The notes under the pieces: model-generated
Told to the model about the DNA's origin: nothing
Seen by the model: the letters and a program-made list of their open reading frames with translations, nothing else
Database searches by the model: none
Made by a program: the position numbers and the translations under genes
Assembly (NCBI GenBank): GCA_963755395.1
Contig: CAVWJJ010000003.1
Location: forward strand, 310,001 to 374,000
From: DAHVFK01 sp963755395
GTDB taxonomy: Bacteria; Pseudomonadota; Gammaproteobacteria; Burkholderiales; SG8-39
Length of the DNA stretch: 64,000 nt
Direction of reading: 5' to 3'
Part shown: in pieces, positions 59,345 through 64,000 of the stretch
Position numbering within the stretch: position 1 is the stretch's first letter
How the letters are laid out: every line of letters starts with the position of its first letter

Positions 59345-59381
59345 ATTGCGATTGACAGGGCGGCCCAATTGCGATTATTAC
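59345..59381 (+). promoter_or_regulatory. possible promoter with direct repeats before carrier protein 2
   Basis: TTGACA at 59352-59357 and TATTAC at 59376-59381 are 18 bases apart and could be -35 and -10 boxes for the carrier gene. ATTGCGATT occurs twice (59345 and 59368), 23 bases apart, overlapping both boxes, which suggests a regulator binding site. Confidence 0.35.
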
Positions 59382-59421
59382 GTCTGCCGTAGACTAACCA
59401 ACCGGTATCCTGCCCATTCCA

Positions 59422-59697
59422 ATGCACGCTTGCCCGACTGACGAGATCCGCAGCAAGGTGACCTCCCTTATCGCGTCGATTCTCGCCGACAATGAGATCG
59501 ATCGCAGCTTCTCGCCCGAGGACAGCCTGCCGGACATCGGCCTGACCTCGGTCGACATGGTCAACCTGATGCTCGGGCTCGAGGCCGAATTCGACATCAC
59601 CATTCCGCAGGATGACATCACGCCGGAGCATTTCCGCTCCGTGGCGACGATCGAGATCCTGGTTGAGAGAGTCCTGCGCGCGAGACGGCAAGCATAG
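59422..59697 (+). CDS. acyl carrier protein 2, probable acceptor of the aminoacyl ligase
   Basis: A 91-residue carrier with the attachment serine S43 in GLTSVDMVNLMLGLEAEFDI. The LTS(V/L)xxVNLML pattern is typical of carriers served by amino acid:[carrier protein] ligases. Divergent from the dehydrogenase-like and ligase genes with 150 bases between, so all three can be controlled from one region. Start ATG at 59422. Its stop is 8 bases from the convergent metY stop. Confidence 0.86.
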   Translation: MHACPTDEIRSKVTSLIASILADNEIDRSFSPEDSLPDIGLTSVDMVNLMLGLEAEFDITIPQDDITPEHFRSVATIEILVERVLRARRQA

Positions 59698-59704
59698 CCC
59701 TCCT

Positions 59705-60979
59705 CTACCGAGCCGCGGCAAGCGCTTGGTCGATGTCTTCGATGATGTCATCGACATGCTCGATGCCGATACTCAGACGGATCATCTCCGGCTTGACGCC
59801 GGCAAGACGCATTTCCTCTGCCGACATCTGCCGGTGCGTGGTCGAGGCCGGGTGGCAGGCGAGCGACTTGGCATCGCCGATGTTCACCAGCCGGGTGATG
59901 AGCTTCAAAGCGTCGTAGAACGCCTTGCCGGCCTCGAGGCCGCCCTTGATGCCGAAGGTGAACAACGACGACGCCCGGCCAGCGAGATATTTCGCGGCAA
60001 GCGCGTAGTGCGGACTGTCCTTGAACCCGGCGTAGCTGACCCATTCGACGCGGGGGTCGCGCCGGAGGAACTCCGCCACCTTGCGCGCATTTTCGACGTG
60101 GCGCTCGATCCTGAGCGCGACCGTCTCGATGCCTTGTAACAGCAAAAACGCGCTGAACGGCGAAAGCACCGAACCCAGAGTGCGTTGATACACGCTGCGG
60201 CAGCGCTCGATATAGGCACAGGCGCCGAAGCGCTCCGTATAGACCAGGCCGTGGTAGGAGCGATCGGGCTCATTGAACATCGGGAACCTGCGCCGGTGAT
60301 CCGCCCAGGGAAACTTGCCGCTATCCACGATGATGCCGCCCAGGGTCGTGCCGTGGCCGCCTAGGAACTTGGTCAGGGAATGAATCACGACGTCCGCGCC
60401 GTAGTCGATCGGGCGCAGCAGAATCGGGGTTGCAACCGTATTGTCCACCACCAGCGGTACGCCGTGGCGATGCGCCACCCTGGCCAGGGCCTCGATGTCG
60501 CAAATATTGCCCGCCGGATTGCCGATGCTCTCGCAAAACACCGCGCGAGTGCTGTCGTCGATCAGCGGCTCGATCGCGTCTGTGCGGTCGCTTTCGGCGA
60601 AGCGAACCGCGATGCCCTGGCGCGGCAGGATGTGGGAAAAAAGCGTGTGAGTCGTGCCGTAGAGCTGCGGGACCGAAACGATGTTGCCACCGTGGTCGGC
60701 AAGATTGACGATCGAGAAATGCGATGCCGCCTGCCCGGTGCTCACCGCCAGAGCGGCAACCCCGCCTTCGAGCTCGGCCACGCGCTTCTCGAGCACGCTG
60801 GTGGTGGGATTCGCGATGCGGCTGTAGCGATAGCCCTCCACCTCCAGGTTGAACAGCGCCGCGCCGTGGTCCGCGCTGTCGAAGGCGTAGGCGACGGTCT
60901 GGTAGATCGGGACCGCGACCGCCTTGGTGGTCGGATCGGGCTCATACCCGGAATGGACCGCGATCGTCTCGCTACGCAT
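59705..60979 (-). CDS. metY: O-acetylhomoserine (thiol)-lyase
   Basis: A 424-residue PLP enzyme of the Cys/Met metabolism family. The PLP lysine is K204 in HSLTKFLGGHG; other family marks are YSRIANPTTSVLEKRVAELE, LYGTTHTLF and the C-terminal RLSIGIEHVDDIIEDI. It joins O-acetylhomoserine with sulfide to make homocysteine. Full length. No metX in the window. The short upstream gap (57 bases) shows no riboswitch-like structure. Confidence 0.92.
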   Translation of the reverse strand: MRSETIAVHSGYEPDPTTKAVAVPIYQTVAYAFDSADHGAALFNLEVEGYRYSRIANPTTSVLEKRVAELEGGVAALAVSTGQAASHFSIVNLADHGGNIVSVPQLYGTTHTLFSHILPRQGIAVRFAESDRTDAIEPLIDDSTRAVFCESIGNPAGNICDIEALARVAHRHGVPLVVDNTVATPILLRPIDYGADVVIHSLTKFLGGHGTTLGGIIVDSGKFPWADHRRRFPMFNEPDRSYHGLVYTERFGACAYIERCRSVYQRTLGSVLSPFSAFLLLQGIETVALRIERHVENARKVAEFLRRDPRVEWVSYAGFKDSPHYALAAKYLAGRASSLFTFGIKGGLEAGKAFYDALKLITRLVNIGDAKSLACHPASTTHRQMSAEEMRLAGVKPEMIRLSIGIEHVDDIIEDIDQALAAAR

Positions 60980-61036
60980 GACTGAAATTATGGTCGATGC
61001 AATCGCTCCGGACAGTCAAAAGCTGCAAAAATTGCC

Positions 61037-61549
61037 TCAGTTGGCCCCGACCGCCGTCAGCAGCCGTCTCATAACCTTGGTGATCGGGCTTACCTCGTAA
61101 ATCCTGAAAGTCTTACGAACATGATCGGGAACGGTCCAGATCGCCTCGGTGCCGGCGGCAAAGAAAGTGCTGTCGCCCGGTCGGAGGGTGAATTTATTAC
61201 CCATATATTCGATATCGACCGAACCGTCGATGATGTAGATCGATTCGTCGACGCCGTACTTCCAGATAAACTTTGCCGGCCCGGTCGCCTGCCATATGCC
61301 GCTGAACGACCCCAGGTGCTGGGCGTCCGAGAACACGGTCATCCCGATCTTGGGCGACCCGGACAGCACCCAGGACGGGTCGATCGAAATCGGCTCCAGG
61401 GCGTGGTGGGTAACCTTCGCCAACCTGTCGTCGTAATCCATGTACGCGGGCCGCTCGCGGATCAGGCCCGCGACCGCGACGCCGGTCAACCCCGCAATCG
61501 CGAGCAGAGCCCCCAGCAAGACCTTGCCCCAGTTGGAATTGAGCGCCAT
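61037..61549 (-). CDS. membrane-anchored cupin-domain protein
   Basis: A 170-residue protein with an N-terminal signal anchor (VLLGALLAIAGLTGVAVAGL) and a cupin barrel (WKYGVDESIYIIDGSVDIEY, LRPGDSTFFAAGTEAIWTVP). The usual metal-binding histidines are mostly missing, so it may bind a ligand rather than catalyse. It resembles the (R)-3-hydroxybutyrate- or sugar-binding DUF861-type cupins. 57 bases before metY on the same strand. Confidence 0.8.
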   Translation of the reverse strand: MALNSNWGKVLLGALLAIAGLTGVAVAGLIRERPAYMDYDDRLAKVTHHALEPISIDPSWVLSGSPKIGMTVFSDAQHLGSFSGIWQATGPAKFIWKYGVDESIYIIDGSVDIEYMGNKFTLRPGDSTFFAAGTEAIWTVPDHVRKTFRIYEVSPITKVMRRLLTAVGAN

Positions 61550-61643
61550 CCCTGTTGTTCCTCTGAATTATCCGACTATGAGAACCTGACAAGATGCCAT
61601 CATAACGTGCAAGCTACACACGCCAGGCGACCCTGACAAGTCC

Positions 61644-62585
61644 TTACACGCCTTCGAGAGCGGCGCGCAACTCCGCGCCGATTCCCTCCAGCGTCTCGCG
61701 TGCCTGAGGCAGGATTCCGGGCATGCCGTAAAAATGGTGAATCATCCCCATGTGGCACGTGTGCCGCACCTGAACGCCGGCCTGGGCCAGACGCTCGGCA
61801 TACGCAAGCGCTTCGTCGCGCAGAGGGTCGAACTCGGCGGAATGGATAATGGCCTGCGGCAGGCCCTTCAGGTCGGGCTCGCGCAGCGGCGAGATCCGCG
61901 GATCGTCCGCGGTGGTCTTGCCGTCGTGGTAGTGCTCTAGGTCCCGCTGCATGGTCGCCTCGTCGAGCAGGTAGCCGCGGGAGAACTCGCGGCGCGAAGC
62001 CGAAGTCGCCGCAAAATCGAGCACCGGGCAGAGCAGGAGCTGCGCGGCGAAGCGCGGAACGGGCTTGCCCCGCGCCCACTGGCAGACTACCGCAGCAAGG
62101 GTACCACCGGCCGAGTCCCCGCCGACGGCGAGTCGCGCCGCGTCAATCCCGAACGATTCCGCCTGCACGGCAATCCAGGCGCTGGCCGCGCAGGCATCCT
62201 CGACCGCAGCGGGAAACCGCCACTCGGGCGCAAGTCGGTAGGCGACCGAAACGACTCTGCAGCCGGATGCCGCAGCCAGCGTACGGCACAGCGAATCGTG
62301 GGTGTCCAGGCTGCCGGCCACCAACCCTCCGCCATGAAAGAACACCAGCCCGGGGAGCGGCCCGCCCTGCGCATCGTCGGGCGAATAGAGCCTCGCCGCG
62401 AGCGCCCCGCTGGGACCGGGCAGCGACCGCTCCTCGACGCTGCAGGCGGTGACCGGTGCCGCGGAAATGCGCATCAGCTTGCGGAATCCCTCGCGCCGCG
62501 CCTCGATGCTGGTGGTTGCGCCGGCGGCTGCCGCGCCGGCCGACATCATGTCGATGATTCGCTTTGCCTTGGGATCCAGTGGCAT
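61644..62585 (-). CDS. alpha/beta hydrolase of the hormone-sensitive lipase family
   Basis: A 313-residue esterase: oxyanion motif FFHGGGLVAGSLDTHD, nucleophile GGDSAGGTLAAVV, acidic residue in SAEFDPLRDEALAY and histidine in MIHHFYGMPG. Such enzymes cleave short acyl esters. The ATG at 62585 (MPLDPKAKRI) is preferred to an in-frame TTG fifteen bases earlier. No partner is evident; it is divergent from the aminotransferase gene. Confidence 0.88.
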   Translation of the reverse strand: MPLDPKAKRIIDMMSAGAAAAGATTSIEARREGFRKLMRISAAPVTACSVEERSLPGPSGALAARLYSPDDAQGGPLPGLVFFHGGGLVAGSLDTHDSLCRTLAAASGCRVVSVAYRLAPEWRFPAAVEDACAASAWIAVQAESFGIDAARLAVGGDSAGGTLAAVVCQWARGKPVPRFAAQLLLCPVLDFAATSASRREFSRGYLLDEATMQRDLEHYHDGKTTADDPRISPLREPDLKGLPQAIIHSAEFDPLRDEALAYAERLAQAGVQVRHTCHMGMIHHFYGMPGILPQARETLEGIGAELRAALEGV

Positions 62586-62710
62586 CTCTACGCTCGGCAA
62601 GTTTTTCGAACTTTAACAACCTCGGTGACGCAGAACCGCGTCGGCGGCCGATCGCGGGAATGGGATAATGGGTCCGTCAATCTTCCCGGCACGCAACAGG
62701 AGGATGGTGC

Positions 62711-63565
62711 ATGAGTATGCACTCCAGGACCTGGACTTTCTTCGAAGGCGAATGGCACGAAGGCAACGTGCCCATCATGGGACCGCGCACCCACGGCGCT
62801 TGGCTGTGCTCGAGCGTGTTCGACGGCGCACGCGCATTCGAGGGCGTGACGCCGGATCTGGACCTGCACTGCGCGCGCGTGAACGCTTCGGCTAAGAGCT
62901 TCATGTTGAAGACAGTGGTGACACAGGAAACCTGGCTTGAACTCGCGCGGGAGGGCATCGCGCGCTTCGGCCCTGGCGCCGAGCTCTATATCCGGCCGAT
63001 GTACTGGGCCGAAGCCGGCTTCGGCGGCGGCGTGAAATTCGACCCCGAGACGACGCGCTGGTGCCTGTGCATCTATGAGGCGCCGATGCCCAAGCCCACC
63101 GGCAGCGCGATTACGCTGTCGCCCTTTCGCCGCCCGACGCGCGAGTGCGCGCCGCTCGAAGCCAAGGCCGGCTGCCTGTACCCGAACAACGGCCGCGCCC
63201 TGCTCGAGGCGGAATCGCGCGGATTCGGAAACTGCCTGCTGCTCGATATGCTCGGCAACGTCGCCGAGCTCGCCAATGCCAACGTCTTCCTGGCGAAGAA
63301 CGGAATCGTGTACACCCCGGCGCCGAACGGAACCTTTCTCGACGGCGTCACCCGCCGGCGCGTGCTCGGGCTGCTGCGAGGCGCCGGCGTCACGGTGATC
63401 GAGGCAAGTCTGAGCTACTCCGATTTCCTCGCCGCCGACGAAATCTTCTCGTCGGGAAATTTCGCGAAAGTGGCGCCGATCGTCCGAATCGACGACCGCG
63501 AGCTGAAACCGGGCCCTTTCTACGCGCGTGCGCGCCAGCTCTACTGGGATTTCGCGCACGGCTAG
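62711..63565 (+). CDS. branched-chain amino acid aminotransferase (class IV)
   Basis: A 284-residue PLP enzyme. The PLP lysine is K152 in LEAKAGCLYPNNGRALLEAE; other marks are FDGARAFEGVTPDLDLHCAR, NVAELANANVFL and the FLDGVTRRRVL turn. It makes branched-chain amino acids from oxo acids, or a related reaction in class IV. ACAGGAGGATG before the ATG is a strong ribosome binding site. Overlaps the convergent VanZ-like gene by four bases. Confidence 0.9.
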   Translation: MSMHSRTWTFFEGEWHEGNVPIMGPRTHGAWLCSSVFDGARAFEGVTPDLDLHCARVNASAKSFMLKTVVTQETWLELAREGIARFGPGAELYIRPMYWAEAGFGGGVKFDPETTRWCLCIYEAPMPKPTGSAITLSPFRRPTRECAPLEAKAGCLYPNNGRALLEAESRGFGNCLLLDMLGNVAELANANVFLAKNGIVYTPAPNGTFLDGVTRRRVLGLLRGAGVTVIEASLSYSDFLAADEIFSSGNFAKVAPIVRIDDRELKPGPFYARARQLYWDFAHG

Positions 63566-63909
63566 CGCACTATCCGGCCGATCAGCGCGCCCGCAGCTGC
63601 GCCGATCGCGTCGATCAGCACATCGTGTCGCTCGAATTGGTGCGCATGGCCGATCATCTCGAGCGCTTCCTGGCCGAAGCCGAAAGCGATGACGGCAACG
63701 ACAATCGCCATTACCGGTGCTTCCGGCAACGCGCAGGTCCAGGCAAGCGCGAGCAGCGCATACGAACCGAAGTGCGCCGCCGCATGCAAATGCAGCCTGC
63801 CGGCAGCGAACTGCCCCACAGAGGGCTCCCAGGCCGCCCACAGCTGGATCAGCGTCATGGCCACCGCGCAGGCAAGGACGATGTGGCGCTGACGCGTCGT
63901 CATCATCAT
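63562..63909 (-). CDS. VanZ-like membrane protein
   Basis: A 115-residue protein with three or four helices and the VanZ pattern: LHAAAHFGSYALLALAWT, ALPEAP, VIAFGFGQEALEMIGHAHQF and DVLIDAIGAAAGALIG. The family is linked to teicoplanin resistance in Gram-positives but is widespread in proteobacteria without that role. Two further ATGs follow the first within three codons. It ends in the stop region of the aminotransferase gene. Confidence 0.8.
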   Translation of the reverse strand: MMMTTRQRHIVLACAVAMTLIQLWAAWEPSVGQFAAGRLHLHAAAHFGSYALLALAWTCALPEAPVMAIVVAVIAFGFGQEALEMIGHAHQFERHDVLIDAIGAAAGALIGRIVR

Positions 63910-64000
63910 TCAATCATCTACGATTTCAGGCGGTCGATCACGGTACGATAGTCCGCAACCGCGGGGCGATCAGGTGAACGGCGAACGAGTTGCGCGTGAA

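Noticed and set aside
60980..61036. SAM or other riboswitch upstream of metY
   Set aside because: Only 57 bases separate metY from the upstream gene, and no paired structure of the known types fits.
63974..64000. Possible start of a gene (GTG AAC GGC GAA) at the right edge
   Set aside because: Only nine codons are visible and no strong ribosome binding site. Cannot be supported.

Overview
The window is GC-rich chromosomal DNA, most likely from a betaproteobacterium. The reasons are the ndk-rlmN-(pilus gene) and tilS-accA-DNA glycosylase gene orders, a regulator of the EpsA type found with PEP-CTERM/exosortase polysaccharide loci, and the general gene content. No rRNA or taxonomic marker is complete enough to name a genus.

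Layout. 1-6.6 kb is a conserved housekeeping block on the minus strand: start of a probable pilus gene, rlmN, ndk, tilS, accA, an AlkA-type glycosylase, a DUF6352-like protein, an HNH nuclease and HU. 6.8-16.9 kb holds an AMP-forming ligase, an FTR1 iron permease behind a Fur-like box, a sulfur-trafficking cluster (DsrE-like, TusA, SQR-like flavoprotein broken by two frameshifts, DUF1641), a TVP38-type membrane protein, a Ser/Thr kinase, an SLT-like protein and a 4-hydroxybutyryl-CoA dehydratase family gene. About 17.18-26.53 kb looks like a decayed genomic island. It is bounded by an intact tRNA-Arg(ACG) on the right and a degenerate copy of the 3' half of the same tRNA on the left, with a tyrosine integrase pseudogene next to the intact tRNA. 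Inside are integron-type attC sites without an integron integrase, cassette-like genes (methyltransferase, OsmC, a small membrane protein), a 3' fragment of tRNA-Asn, degenerate palindromic repeats, and a kinase-cNMP fusion.

26.6-31.3 kb carries oxidoreductases, an exporter, a peroxiredoxin-glutaredoxin fusion, a MazG-like protein and an RlmJ-like methyltransferase. 31.4-40.3 kb is a divergent catabolic cluster: carbamate kinase, DUF1116 and FdrA on one side; allophanate hydrolase, a biuret-hydrolase-like protein, a permease and DUF2877 on the other. FdrA, DUF1116 and DUF2877 are the three families that form oxamic transcarbamylase (AllFGH) in E. coli. Together with carbamate kinase they suggest energy-conserving breakdown of a carbamoylated nitrogen compound.

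40.3-48 kb is signalling: a REC-PAS-GGDEF-EAL protein, an HDOD-histidine kinase, a PAS-GGDEF-hemerythrin protein and a second kinase-cNMP fusion. 48-51.9 kb has a divergent WaaA-like transferase, a lipoprotein, a SPOR protein and an EpsA-type regulator with a short leader ORF. 51.9-59.7 kb is a carrier-protein-based biosynthetic locus: polyprenyl-phosphate sugar transferase, AMP ligase, carrier protein, NAD-synthase-like ligase and PrmC-like methyltransferase on the plus strand, then an amino acid:[carrier protein] ligase and an acyl-CoA dehydrogenase homologue on the minus strand, and a second carrier protein. The right end has MetY, a cupin, an esterase, a branched-chain aminotransferase and a VanZ-like protein.

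The two systems most worth following are the FdrA/DUF1116/DUF2877 plus allophanate/biuret hydrolase cluster and the carrier-protein locus with the aminoacyl-carrier ligase. The island with its attC sites is the main evidence of gene transfer.
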